A stretch of 64,000 bases of DNA, from the NCBI GenBank assembly GCA_947627295.1, contig CANQVJ010000005.1, positions 1 to 64,000 of the forward strand, written 5' to 3'. This document shows, one piece after another, positions 32,932 through 42,710 of this stretch (its first letter is position 1; each line of letters begins with the position of its first letter). Below the pieces are notes generated by a model, which was not told the DNA's origin, ran no database searches, and saw only the letters and a list, made by a program, of their open reading frames with translations. Source of the stretch: an uncultured Clostridia bacterium (GTDB lineage Bacteria; Bacillota; Clostridia; TANB77; CAG-508). The position numbers and the translations under genes are program-made.

Positions 32932-33984
32932 ATGTTTGTATTTAATTTCAAAGAATCTAAGATGCCTGATAAATCTACATTACAGAGAAATATTGATTCT
33001 GAATTATTGACTATTCAAAATCAATTGGCTGATGCTGTTATTAAAGAAGAAAATATTTACAAAAGTTTTATAAATTTATCTGTTTACAAGTACCTTAATT
33101 TTGATAATGCTTCTATTTTAAATGATTATAACGAAGCATTTACATATACAAATAATATGTTGGAAAAATTAAAGGCTCAAGAAAATAGAATTAAAACACT
33201 GAAGAGGTTTGTTTCTGATTCTGATTTTGAAGCAGAAGATTTTGATAAAAATGAGTTTTTAAGTAAGTTACAAGATTTATTAGATGATTATTATAAGTTT
33301 AAATTTGATACACAGAATATATTAAATAAAGAAGATAAAAAGTTAAATAAGTTGGCTGTAAAGGTTTTACCATTTTCACAACAAAGCGGGTCGGGGTCTG
33401 GTCGATTTAATGAACCAGCTAAAAAAGAAGTCCAAGCTAGCAAGGCTGAAAGTAAGCCGGAGCCTAAGAAAAAGCCTTCTAAGAAGGAAATACAATTGGA
33501 ACAAATTGCCAACCTTGAAAAAGAGCTTACAAAGGCTATGCATGAGCAGGAAAATGCTAAATACCCTGATAGTAAAAAAGTGAAAAATAATTTGGAATTG
33601 GTGATTTCAGAGGAAAAGAAAAAGGTGTTTTTGCCATATTATGCTGAGGATGTTAAGGAAGATATTCAGGATTCTGATTGCACTTCATATGGCGAGTTCA
33701 TCCAAGATAATTATGTTGTTCCTTTGAAGTATTACAAGAATCAGCCTGTTGCAAGGTTTAAGGAAGGCTTTAGGTTGATGAGGGAAAAGGAATATGAGTC
33801 TTTTAAGAATTCGTTTTCTTTTGGGTTTAGGATGATGCATTATCATGCGTTACACCCTGCTGTTATTACCGCTTGCAACTCTTATGAAGAACTTGATTAC
33901 TTTTTGGAATGTTTAGAAAAAAATGACCTTGATTCGTTCAACTTGTTTAAGGTGAAGTTTGAGGTTCCACCTGCAAAAAAATAA
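32932..33984 (+). CDS. Uncharacterised coiled-coil protein (350 aa)
   Basis: I do not recognise this protein. No signal peptide or membrane segment. Residues 10-150 are helical and charged with coiled-coil character (LLTIQNQLADAVIKEENIY, MLEKLKAQENRIKTLK). Residues 155-190 are a low-complexity Ser/Gly then Lys/Pro/Glu linker. A second helical part follows, and a more globular C-terminal region of about 120 residues (VFLPYYAEDVKEDIQDSDC, FGFRMMHYHALHPAVITAC, YEELDYFLECLE). RBS CGGAGG. Monocistronic with its own promoter and terminator. Possibly a lineage-specific cytoplasmic protein. None of its CGG triplets is in frame. Confidence 0.7.
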   Translation: MFVFNFKESKMPDKSTLQRNIDSELLTIQNQLADAVIKEENIYKSFINLSVYKYLNFDNASILNDYNEAFTYTNNMLEKLKAQENRIKTLKRFVSDSDFEAEDFDKNEFLSKLQDLLDDYYKFKFDTQNILNKEDKKLNKLAVKVLPFSQQSGSGSGRFNEPAKKEVQASKAESKPEPKKKPSKKEIQLEQIANLEKELTKAMHEQENAKYPDSKKVKNNLELVISEEKKKVFLPYYAEDVKEDIQDSDCTSYGEFIQDNYVVPLKYYKNQPVARFKEGFRLMREKEYESFKNSFSFGFRMMHYHALHPAVITACNSYEELDYFLECLEKNDLDSFNLFKVKFEVPPAKK

Positions 33985-33997
33985 ATATTCATATATA

Positions 33998-34036
33998 ATC
34001 TCTAATAGAATCTCTTTCTATTGGAGATTTTTAGAT
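33998..34036 (+). terminator. Intrinsic terminator
   Basis: AATCTCTAATAGA pairs with TCTATTGGAGATT, followed by TTTTTAG. It ends the coiled-coil gene just before the recombinase gene. Confidence 0.8.
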
Positions 34037-34050
34037 AAAGGAGAATAATT

Positions 34051-35034
34051 ATGATAAGCCCTGAAAATAATCCGGATTTTGTGAATTTGTTCTTGGACTA
34101 TAGTACAACAATTTTGAACAAATCACCAAATACGGTTAAAGAATATAATTATGATATTAATATGTTTTTGAAGTTCTTGAAGGTTCGCTTTCATTTGACT
34201 GATGAAGAAGATTTTTCTAAGATTGAAGTTCAAGACTTTTCACTTGACGATTTAAAGAAAGTTGAACTTAAAGATATTCATGCTTTTTTGGCATACCTTA
34301 CAAATGTGCATCACAGCAAGGCTTCTACAAGGGCTAGGAAGGTTGCAAGTATTAGGATGTTTTTTAAATATCTTTCTCAAAAGGAAAAGCTAATTGAAAT
34401 AAATCCTGCACAGAATTTGGAAACTCCAAAACTTGATAAAAGACTTCCAAAGTATTTATCTTTGGAAGATAGCAAGAAACTTTTGAGTATTACGGCAAAT
34501 GAGGAAAATAGAAATGAAAAAAGGGATTATGCAATTATTACCCTATTTTTGAATTGCGGTATGCGCCTTTCTGAGCTTGTTGGGATAAATATTCCTGATA
34601 TTGATTTTGGTGAGTGCAAAATGACTGTTATTGGTAAGGGTAATAAAGAGAGGACTATTTATTTGAATAAGGCTTGTATTAAAGCTCTTAATAATTATTT
34701 GGAAGTTAGGCCAAAGGAAAATATTAAGTCTACTAAAAATTCTAAAAATGCTCTGTTTTTGAGTGAGCGTTTGGAGAGAATTAGCAATCGTACGGTTCAA
34801 CATATTGTTGATAGAGAACTAAGGCGTGCCGGGTTCGATACTAAAAAATATTCTGTTCATAAGCTGCGCCATACTGCTGCAACTCTTATGTACCAATATG
34901 GAAATGTGGATGTGCGTGCTTTGCAGGAACTTTTGGGTCATGAAAGTATTGCTACTACTCAGATTTACACACATGTTAGTCATGAACAAGCTCGTGATGC
35001 AGTTGAAAAAAATCCGCTGGCTGACATAGAATAG
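34051..35034 (+). CDS. Tyrosine recombinase, XerC/XerD type
   Basis: 327 residues. N-terminal SAM-like core-binding domain (about 10-120) and C-terminal catalytic domain with the full set: R172 (CGMRLSEL), K196 (GKGNKE), H270 and R273 (VHKLRHTA), H297 (LLGHES) and nucleophile Y306 (TQIYTHV). The compact size without integrase extensions fits a housekeeping Xer for chromosome dimer resolution. It could in principle act on other sites, but nothing links it to the invertible segment 33 kb away. RBS AAAGGAG. No in-frame CGG. Confidence 0.88.
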   Translation: MISPENNPDFVNLFLDYSTTILNKSPNTVKEYNYDINMFLKFLKVRFHLTDEEDFSKIEVQDFSLDDLKKVELKDIHAFLAYLTNVHHSKASTRARKVASIRMFFKYLSQKEKLIEINPAQNLETPKLDKRLPKYLSLEDSKKLLSITANEENRNEKRDYAIITLFLNCGMRLSELVGINIPDIDFGECKMTVIGKGNKERTIYLNKACIKALNNYLEVRPKENIKSTKNSKNALFLSERLERISNRTVQHIVDRELRRAGFDTKKYSVHKLRHTAATLMYQYGNVDVRALQELLGHESIATTQIYTHVSHEQARDAVEKNPLADIE

Positions 35035-35092
35035 ATTTTTTAATCATATATTTTAAAGGGGACAAACTTATATGAATTTTAGAGAGTAAGGA

Positions 35093-37226
35093 TTGGTGAT
35101 AAATTTGAAGATTGCTTTGGTTGGAAATCAAAATAGTGGGAAAACTACCTTGTTTAATTGTTTGACAGGTATGAACGCAAAAATTGGCAATTGGCCGGGT
35201 GTTACTATTGAGAAAAAAATGGGCACTATTAAGGGAACTTCTCATGAACTTATTGATTTGCCTGGTATTTATTCTTTGAGCCCTTATAGTACTGAGGAAG
35301 AAATTGCAAGGAAGTTTGTTTTTGAGGAAGCCCCTGATGTTATTATTAATATTGTTGATGCTACTTCTCTTGAGAGGAGTTTGTTTTTGACGACTCAACT
35401 TATGGAGCTTGATACTAATGTGATTGTTGCTCTTAATATGGCTGATATTTTGGAGAAAAAGGGTATTAAGATAAATGTTTCTAAACTTAGGAAAGAGCTT
35501 CGGTGTTTCGGTCTTAGAAATTTCTGCTCTTAAAGAAACTGGTATTGACGCTTTGATTAAGCAAATTGATAAATGCCCTAGAAAACAGAAAAAGTTTATT
35601 TATGATGCTGATGTTGAATCTTTGATTTCGAGTATTGAAGGCAAATTGCCAAGTAATATTAAGCACAAGAGGTTTATTGCGGTTAAACTTATTGAAGGCG
35701 ACAAGAGTGTTAGGAAATATAGGACGGATGAAATTTCTCATATGATTAAACAGCTTAGGAAGAAATATTCCAATGATATTGATTTTGAAGAGACTATGAT
35801 TTTGCAAAAATATAATTTTATTGAAGGGGTTAGAAAGCGCACGGCTTCTTATTTACCTGTCAAAGAATCTTTTTCTGATAAGTTGGACAAGGTATTTTTG
35901 AATAAGTGGCTTGCCTTCCCTATTTTCATTGTTATTATGTTTTTGGTTTATTATTTGTCTGTTGGAGTTGTTGGGAATTCCACTGTTGAGATTATTGAAA
36001 ATTTAGTTGATAGTTTTAGTGAAAATGTTAGTTCTTGGCTTGCAAGTGTTGGAACTTCAGATGTTTTGGTGAGTTTGATTACTGACGGAATTATTGCTGG
36101 AGTTGGTGCAGTGCTTGGGTTTGTGCCTCAACTGATTATTTTGTTTTTGTGTATTGCTTTACTTGAAACTACGGGGTATATGTCTAGGATTGCACTTTTG
36201 CTTGATAGAGTGTTTAGGAAAATTGGACTTAGCGGGAAGAGTTTAATTCCCTTTATTGTAGGGTCGCGGGTGTTCGGTTCCTCGGCATTATGGGAACTAG
36301 AATTATAGAAGATTCAGATGAAAGAGAGCTTACTGCTATTCTTACGCCTTTTATTCCATGTAGCGCAAAGCTTCCTATTATTGCTTTGTTTTCTGGATAT
36401 TTCTTTGGAGAGAATTCAGGGGTGGTTTCGGCTTCGCTTTACTTTTTTGCAATTATAATTATTGTTTGCTCTGCTTTTGTGCTTTCTAAGTTGGTTTTTA
36501 AGAACAGTAATTCTACATATATTTCAGAGCTTCCGGAGTACAAGCTGCCAAATGCAAAGTATGTTGCAAAAGAAGTTTTTGACAAGGTGCTTTCTTTTAT
36601 TAAGAGGGCTGGAAGCGTTATTTTGCTTTGCTCTATTGTGATTTGGTTTTTGCTTTCTTTCTCGTTTAAGTTTGAGTATGGAGTTGATATTCAAGATAGC
36701 ATTTTGGCAGGTATTGGTAAATCTATTTCTTGGGTGTTCTTCCCTATTTTGCGGCGAGAACAACTGGGGAGCAACTGTTTCTGCTATACAGGGATTGGTT
36801 GCAAAGGAACAGGTTGTTTCTTCTATGGCTGTAATTTCGGGCTTTGCAGAGGATGCGGTTTCTGGAAATGAACTTTTTAGAAATGGAAGTGTTTTTGGAT
36901 CTTTTACAGCTGTTTCTGCATATGCGTTTATGGTGTTCAATTTGTTTAGCGCACCATGCTTTGGCGCAATTGGAGCTATGAAGAGGGAACTTGGAAGTAA
37001 TAAGAAGTTGCTTAAGGCTATTTGTTTTCAAACAGCGCTTGCTTGGGTGCTTGCAACTGTTGTTTACCAGGTTGGCTCAAGGCTACAATACTTTTCTATT
37101 GCAGATGTTTTGATAACTTTTGGTATTATTGCTATTGCTGTTCTTATTATTAAAAATTTCTTTAGGAAGAATAGGGATAAGTGCTCTACCTGCCCTTATT
37201 CAGATAATTGTGAGAAAAAGAATTAA
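35093..37226 (+). CDS. feoB: Ferrous iron transporter FeoB, split by four CGG +1 sites
   Basis: About 709 residues when all sites are read as +1. The N-terminal G protein domain has GNQNSGKTT (G1), DLPGIYS (G3) and NMAD (G4). CGG at 35501-35503 turns RKEL into GVSVLEISALKETG. CGG at 36267-36269 and 36283-36285, only 16 bases apart, give PFIVGS-G-CSVP-G-IMGTRII, the FeoB gate motif. CGG at 36752-36754 gives FFPIL-G-ENNWGATVSAIQG. The first membrane core, second core and a Cys-rich tail (CSTCPYSDNC) follow. A TCGGTT between sites 2 and 3 contains CGG out of frame and causes no shift. Start is uncertain: TTG 35093, GTG 35096 or TTG 35105. No feoA seen beside it. Confidence 0.94.
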
Positions 37227-37233
37227 GATTTTG

Positions 37234-37267
37234 AGGTGAACCCAAATTGCTTTAGGTTCACCTTTTT
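37234..37267. terminator. Terminator between convergent feoB and dpaB-like genes
   Basis: AGGTGAACC (37234-37242) pairs with GGTTCACCT (37255-37263), followed by TTTTAAA. Confidence 0.9.
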
Positions 37268-37845
37268 AAACTAATATTGGGCTTATTTGCTCGCCTTCTA
37301 ATGCATATTCCATTGTTTTTATTAAATAGTCAAAGTCAAATACAATGGAGCGAGGCTTTGTTATTGGGTTATCTTGCTTAAATGGCACAAAGTAATATTG
37401 TTTTCTAATAAGCAACTTTCCTATGTTTACAAGATTTGCACCTAAGCCGTTGTTGGTTGAAGCAGCTATCACAACAGGTAGATTGTTTCTAAGGTGTGAT
37501 TTAACTGCCATGGTGCTCGGTCCGGTCGATTATATCATTTGCAAGTTTTGCTATGGTGTTCCCTGAACATGGAGCAACAACCATTAAGTCTGTTAATCTT
37601 TTTGGACCTATTGGCTCAGCCTCTTGGATTGTATGGATGATTTTCTTTTCAGTGATGTTTTCTATTTTTTCTATAAAGTCTTGGGATTTCCCGAACTTCG
37701 TGTCTAGGTTGTAGCTGTTGTAAGACATTATGGGGATTACATCTGCTCCAATATTAACTAGCTCTTTCATTTTTGGAATAGTTTTGCTAAAGGTGCAAAA
37801 AGAGCCGGTTAGCACAAAACCTATTCTTTTTCCTCTTAAGTCCAA
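37266..37845 (-). CDS. Dipicolinate synthase subunit B-like flavoprotein, split by one CGG +1 site
   Basis: 192 residues through the site, the usual length of SpoVFB/DpaB. The family belongs to the flavoprotein (Dfp/UbiX-like) fold and, with DpaA, makes dipicolinate for the spore core. RIGFVLTGSFCTF and VVAPCSGNTIAKLAN lie before the in-frame CGG at 37522-37524; one base later the protein continues GPSTMAVKSHLRNNLPVVIAA, then GLGANLVNIGKLL and YYFVPFKQDNP, as in SpoVFB. The start is TTG at 37845 with GGAAGGAGG 8 nt upstream. No dpaA is present in the window, so the partner is elsewhere or the protein acts differently. Confidence 0.85.
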
Positions 37846-38005
37846 ATAAACAAACCTCCTTCCTTTTGCTTATTAATATATAATATGAATTTATGTAAAT
37901 ATATGATAAAGTTTTTGGTTTAAAAGTGATAACAACTAAAAAAGGTGAAGCGCACACTTCACCCTTTGCTTAAAATTAATTGTTTGGTTTTCCATTTTAT
38001 TACAA

Positions 38006-38283
38006 TTAATTCTTTTTTAATTTTTCAATTTCTTCTTTGCTTAAGTTTGTGATATTAGAAATTTTTTCAATAGATAAACCTTCTTCAAGTAGCTTTTTAG
38101 CAATTTTTTTCGTTTCTTTTTTATGGTAAGCATCTCGAGCAAGTTTAATATCAACTTCTGTTTTTTCTCGCATAAATATTTGATATTGAATTCCCTCATC
38201 TTTCATCAATTCTTCATATTGTTTTTGTGCCTCTGCTATTTTTACATTTTCTTTCACTGCCATCTTCAATTCCTCCTTATCTT
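38006..38283 (-). pseudogene. 3' remnant of an Rpn/PD-(D/E)XK nuclease-transposase family gene
   Basis: About 87 codons almost identical to the C-terminus of the full gene at 43167-43988 (VKENVKIAEAQKQYEELMK, then HKKETKKIAKKLL). The first 190 or so codons, with the nuclease core, are missing. Differences near the end (EEGLSIEKISNITN versus AKKMSIEEISDITN) show the copies have begun to diverge. It still has an RBS and an ATG, so a short protein could be made. Confidence 0.8.
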
Positions 38284-38323
38284 GAATCAGAAATTTTAAT
38301 TAACAATCAATATTTATTTTTTT

Positions 38324-38647
38324 AATTATAACATTTACAAAAAAGTTCGTAAATGTTCAAATATGTTTAAATAATACTTCTGAGAGCTAATGAGTGGAGA
38401 TTAGCTCACTTTTTCTCTTGTTTTCTCAATATTTCTTTAGTTTTTGATTAATAAGATTACTTCAAATGAAAATAATCACCTTCTCTCGTTTTTGATTTAT
38501 TGTTTTCTTTCTCTTGATTTTTGTTCCTGAAATGGAACATTTGAATTTTGAAACAAATTCAATTTTTGAATTAAAGATTCATTTGGAAAAACAATATATG
38601 TTGGAATTATAGCATAGTAAAATTGAAAAGTCTGTCGAAATTTGACA
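38324..38647 (+). repeat. Long inverted repeat, left arm (about 324 bp)
   Basis: Nearly identical to the reverse complement of 42826-43149, with a few single-base differences (for example ATATATGTTGG against ATACATGTTGG). It contains the upstream region of the Rpn-type gene. Confidence 0.9.
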
Positions 38648-38659
38648 GCAAAAAAATAT

Positions 38660-38739
38660 TTTTCTGCATATAAAACAAAAAAAAACATGCAGAAAAGCAT
38701 TGACTTTCTGCATATAAAATGATAAAATATATGCAGAAA
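38660..38739 (+). promoter_or_regulatory. fic promoter with two palindromic operators
   Basis: Promoter TTGACT (38700-38705), 17-bp spacer, TAAAAT (38723-38728). Operator 1: TTTTCTGCAT (38660-38669) with ATGCAGAAAA (38687-38696). Operator 2: TTTCTGCATATA (38705-38716) with TATATGCAGAAA (38728-38739), straddling the -10. Same half-site in all four arms. This placement implies repression, probably by the winged-helix domain of the Fic protein itself. Confidence 0.7.
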
Positions 38740-38775
38740 GTAAGAAAGTATATGCATAAAAAAGGGGGAAATGAA

Positions 38776-39828
38776 ATGAAAAAATTTGACTATTCTTTTC
38801 TTAGCAATGAATTATTACCAGCAAATTTAGTAAATATAACAAATTCTATTTACTCTTTAAAAACAGGTAGTGAAATAAAAAAAGAGGAATATAAGAAAAT
38901 ATTTACTGAATTAGAAAAAATTGCTAAAGTTCAATCAGTAAAAAGTTCAAATGCAATAGAAGGAATTGTTACAAGCGATGAACGTATAAGAGAAATAGTA
39001 AATGGCTCTAGCAAACCACTTAATCATAATGAGGCAGAAATTGCAGGATATAGAGATGCATTAAATGAAATACACTTAAATTATAAATCAATTGAATTTA
39101 ATGAAAAGACTATTTTAAAATTGCATGAAATAATGATGTCATATAGTGAAATTAAACAAGGTGGAAAATATAAAGATGAAGATAATGTGATTTTAGAAAT
39201 AGATAGAGAAGGAAATAGAAAAATAAGATTTAAACCAACAAGTGCAAAAGAAACACCAAAAGCAATGGAACAATTAATATATGCATATTTAGATGTAAAA
39301 GACGATGAGAATATAAATAAACTTTTACTTATTCCTTGCATTATCCTTGATTTTTTGTGCATACATCCATTTAAAGACGGAAACGGTAGAATATCAAGAT
39401 TGTTATCATTATTACTTTTATATAAAAGTGGTTTTGATGTTGGAAAATATATTTCATTTGAAGAACAAATAAATAAAGATAAAGGATATTATTATAAAGC
39501 CTTAAAAGAATCTTCAACTAATTGGGACAAAAATAAAAACTCATATATTCCATATATTGAAAACTTTGTAATCACATTATATATGTGCTATAAAGAATTG
39601 GATAAAAGGTTTAATGTTGTAAATAGTAGTAAAATTACAAAAAAAGCAAGAATAGAAGCTACAGTTTTAAATAGTTTAGTACCTATTTCTAAATCAGAAA
39701 TTTGTGAAATACTTCCTGATGTCAGTCCAACAACAGTAGAAGCAGTATTAGGAAAAATGGTAAAAGAAGGATTAATTGAAATAATGGGAAAGGGAAGAAA
39801 CACTCAATACTACCACAACAACACATAA
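38776..39828 (+). CDS. Fic-domain protein with C-terminal winged helix
   Basis: 350 residues from ATG 38776 (an upstream in-frame ATG at 38719 lies in the operator region; the GGGGGAAATGA spacing favours 38776). N-terminal Fic_N-type region, an inhibitory-motif-like segment (SSNAIEGIV, about residues 60-68), and the Fic core HPFKDGNGRISRL, which has every catalytic residue of AMP-transferases. The last 70 residues form a winged helix (SKSEICEILPDVSPTTVEAVLGKMVKEGLI). Target unknown; this class is widespread in accessory DNA. It lies between long inverted repeats directly in front of uvrB. No in-frame CGG. Confidence 0.88.
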   Translation: MKKFDYSFLSNELLPANLVNITNSIYSLKTGSEIKKEEYKKIFTELEKIAKVQSVKSSNAIEGIVTSDERIREIVNGSSKPLNHNEAEIAGYRDALNEIHLNYKSIEFNEKTILKLHEIMMSYSEIKQGGKYKDEDNVILEIDREGNRKIRFKPTSAKETPKAMEQLIYAYLDVKDDENINKLLLIPCIILDFLCIHPFKDGNGRISRLLSLLLLYKSGFDVGKYISFEEQINKDKGYYYKALKESSTNWDKNKNSYIPYIENFVITLYMCYKELDKRFNVVNSSKITKKARIEATVLNSLVPISKSEICEILPDVSPTTVEAVLGKMVKEGLIEIMGKGRNTQYYHNNT

Positions 39829-39848
39829 TATAAATTGAGGAGAGAAAT

Positions 39849-41811
39849 ATGTTTAAATTACACTCAAATTTTAAACCGACTGGTGACCAACCAGAGGCAA
39901 TTGAATATTTAAGTAATCGGAATAAAAGAAGGTAAAAAATTTCAAACACTTCTTGGTGTAACTCGGCTCACGGAAAAACCTTCACAATGGCAAATATAAT
40001 TCAAAAGGTGCAAAAACCAACACTGATACTTGCACATAACAAAACTCTTGCAGGTCAGCTATACTCTGAATTCAAAGAGTTTTTCCCTGAGAACAATGTT
40101 GAGTATTTTGTTTCATATTATGATTATTACCAACCTGAAAGTTATATCGCTTCAACAGATACCTACATTGAAAAGGATTCTTCAATAAATGATGAAATAG
40201 ATAAACTTAGGCATTCTGCAACCCTTTCACTTTTTGAAACAAGGGATGTAATTATTGTTGCCTCAGTATCTTGTATTTACGGTTTAGGCGACCCAATCGA
40301 CTACGAAGAAATGACCCTTTCTTTAAGACCAGGTATGCAAAAATCTAGAGAAGAAACAATGAAGAAATTAGTTAGCATGCAATATACTAGAAATGAAATA
40401 GATTTTCAAAGAGGTTCGTTTAGAGCTAAAGGAGATATTTTAGAAATCTACCCTTCTTCACAAAGTGAGTCAGCTGTTAGGGTTGAATTTTGGGGAGACG
40501 AAATTGAAAAGATTTCAGAAATAAATCCACTAACAGGTAAAAGCATTGGAATAAGAAAACATGTACTAATTCCACCGGCTTCTCAATATGTAACAAATAA
40601 AACAAAAATGGAGAAAGCTGCAATTACAATAGAACAAGAACTTGAAGAAAGAATAAAATACTTTAAAGAAAATAATAAATTGATTGAAGCTCAAAGAATA
40701 GAAGAGCGCACAAACTTTGATTTAGAAATGATGAAGGAAACCGGCTTTTGTTCTGGAATTGAAAATTACTCTAGACACATTAGCCAGAGAGCTCCACGGT
40801 AGTCCACCATACACATTATTTGATTATTTTCCAAAAGACTTTTTATTAATGATAGACGAATCTCATGCAACTATTCCACAAGTTCGAGCAATGTATAATG
40901 GAGATAGAGCAAGAAAGGAATCACTTGTAAAATACGGGTTCAGGCTTCCTTCTGCTTTTGATAATAGGCCACTTAAATTTGAAGAATTTGAAAAAAGAAT
41001 TAACCAATGTGTGTTTGTTTCTGCAACACCTGCAGATTATGAAAATAGCCATAGTAAAGATAATATTGTTGAACAAATTATAAGGCCTACTGGTTTGTTA
41101 GACCCTAAAATAGAAGTAAAACCTGTAGCAAACCAAGTAGACGATTTAATTGAACAAATTAAAATTAGAGCTCAAAAAAATGAAAGAGTACTTGTTACAA
41201 CCCTTACGAAAAAAATGGCGGAAGACCTTTCGAAATACTTAAAAGAACTTGATATGAAAGTTGCATATATGCACTCAGACACAAAAGCACTGGAAAGAAT
41301 GGAAATAATCAGAGATTTGCGTTTAGGAAAATATGATGTACTTGTTGGAATTAATTTATTAAGGGAAGGTTTGGATATTCCAGAAGTTTCTCTTGTAGCA
41401 ATTTTGGATGCAGATAAAGAAGGGTTCTTGCGTTCGGAACGCTCATTAATACAAACCATAGGTCGTGCTGCTAGAAACACGGACGGAACAGTTATTATGT
41501 ATGCAGACGAACTTACCCAATCCATGGAAAAAGCAATTAGTGAAACTAATAGGCGTAGGGCTATTCAACAGGAGTATAACCAAAAACATGGAATTACACC
41601 AAAAACAATTTCAAAAGATATTCGTGAATCAATAAAAGCTACTCAGGCAGAAGATATTGCTGTGAAATATAAACTTGAAAAAGATGAAGATATCTTAGAG
41701 GTTATAGGAAAACTTACAGACGAAATGCTTGAATATGCTAGCAACATGGAGTTTGAAAAGGCTGCAGAAATTCGTGATAAAATTAAAGAGTTGGAAAACT
41801 TAGCAAATTAA
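39849..41811 (+). CDS. uvrB: Excinuclease ABC subunit B, split by four CGG +1 sites
   Basis: 652 residues when all sites are read as +1, the usual length. Start [19 protein letters not shown] with GAGGAGAG upstream. CGG at 39918-39920 gives [21 protein letters not shown] at 39964-39966 and 39971-39973, with only one TCA-containing stretch between them, give [14 protein letters not shown], the Walker A loop. CGG at 40797-40799 gives [18 protein letters not shown]. The beta-hairpin ([11 protein letters not shown]), motif DESH, helicase motifs ([25 protein letters not shown]) and C-terminal UVR domain ([17 protein letters not shown]) follow. Out-of-frame CGG such as ACG GAC GGA causes no shift. 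Central to nucleotide excision repair, so a broken gene would be costly. Confidence 0.96.
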
Positions 41812-41824
41812 ATATTTAAAAAAG

Positions 41825-41853
41825 CATGTAGTGCATAGCTACATGTTTTTTTG
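41825..41853 (+). terminator. Intrinsic terminator of uvrB
   Basis: CATGTAG (41825-41831) pairs with CTACATG (41839-41845), then seven T. Confidence 0.88.
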
Positions 41854-41858
41854 TATAG

Positions 41859-42422
41859 TTACTTAAGATTTGGTTTTTCATACATGAAATAGTGGAGTAA
41901 TGCGATTGTTGTACTTGCATCTATAATTTCATTTGTGTCAAGCATTTTCTTTAAATCTGTTAAATGGACCTTAACGACCCTAATGTCTTCAGTATCGTCA
42001 AGATGCCTATGAGTTTTTACTAGGTCTTTTGCTAAAAATATTAATGACCTTTCATTTGAATATCCTATTGAAGGGTATTCATATCTCATAAGTTTTATGC
42101 TCTGCGCCCTGTAACCTGTTTCTTCTTCTAACTCTCGTATTGCTCCGTCTTCAGAATTTTCACCCGGTTCAATCATACCCGCAGGAAGAGAAAGAATTAT
42201 TTTACCTATTGGAGTACGAGGTTCTTGTACCATAAGGACTTCGTCGTTTTCGTCTATAGCTAAAATTATTGCTGCATCTCCAGCTAGAACATGTTCCCTA
42301 TGTACCTTTTTATTATCTCTTACATTGTAGTAGGTTAGTTCTTCTACAACAATTCTTTTTCCTTTATATACTTTCTTTTTGTCTAATAATTTGTAATCTA
42401 AATTTTTAAAATATTTTTCCAT
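41859..42422 (-). CDS. Nudix hydrolase, ADP-ribose pyrophosphatase type
   Basis: 187 residues from ATG 42422 (RBS GGAGGA; an in-frame ATG at 42473 overlaps the promoter). The Nudix box is clear: G-x5-E-x7-REL-x2-ETGY, here GMIEPGENSEDGAIRELEEETGYRAQ. Upstream VHREHVLAGDAAIILAID and the length match the ADP-ribose pyrophosphatase (NudF-like) group, which clears ADP-ribose and related nucleotides. Own promoter (TTGAAT 42469-42464, 16-bp spacer, TATAAT 42447-42442). Inside the inverted-repeat-bounded block with fic and uvrB. Confidence 0.9.
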   Translation of the reverse strand: MEKYFKNLDYKLLDKKKVYKGKRIVVEELTYYNVRDNKKVHREHVLAGDAAIILAIDENDEVLMVQEPRTPIGKIILSLPAGMIEPGENSEDGAIRELEEETGYRAQSIKLMRYEYPSIGYSNERSLIFLAKDLVKTHRHLDDTEDIRVVKVHLTDLKKMLDTNEIIDASTTIALLHYFMYEKPNLK

Positions 42423-42489
42423 ATAATCCTCCACACTTGTAATTATATCACAAATTTCGATATATTCAAGCACTTTTTTACCTTTTGTG

Positions 42490-42710
42490 TGGAAAAAGGA
42501 AGGGAGTTAAAGCGCCCGCTTTATAATTACCCTTCCTTTGATATATGCGATTTTTAAGTTGCTTAACCAACTTAGAAAAGATTAACTTTTCTAAAAACTT
42601 AGGATTTTTTCGTTGCCTAATCAACAAGTAGCACTTATGTCTACATTAGATTTTAAGTTATTGTAGCAGTCGCACCTGCCATACAAAATAAAATTGTATC
42701 TATTATCATT
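42490..42710 (-). ncRNA. Candidate structured non-coding RNA (about 220 nt)
   Basis: A minus-strand unit with its own promoter (TTGACT 42745-42740, 17-bp spacer, TAAACT 42722-42717) and a strong terminator (AAAGGAAGGG/CCCTTCCTTT with inner AAAGCG/CGCTTT, 42495-42539, then T run). Between them is no ORF but a chain of hairpins: ATACAA/TTGTAT, GCAG/CTGC, GTTG/CAAC, AGAAAAG/CTTTTCT, AAGTTG/CAACTT. The Nudix gene has a separate promoter downstream, so this is not simply its leader. I cannot assign a known RNA family. Confidence 0.55.

Noticed and set aside
34051..35034. The Xer-type recombinase as the enzyme of the invertible segment
   Set aside because: It is 33 kb away, has the compact housekeeping architecture, and nothing in sequence ties it to the 18-bp repeat.
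38497..38757. An 86-codon minus-strand ORF in the left inverted repeat
   Set aside because: No RBS, composition of AT-rich non-coding DNA, and it crosses the fic operators; a chance frame.
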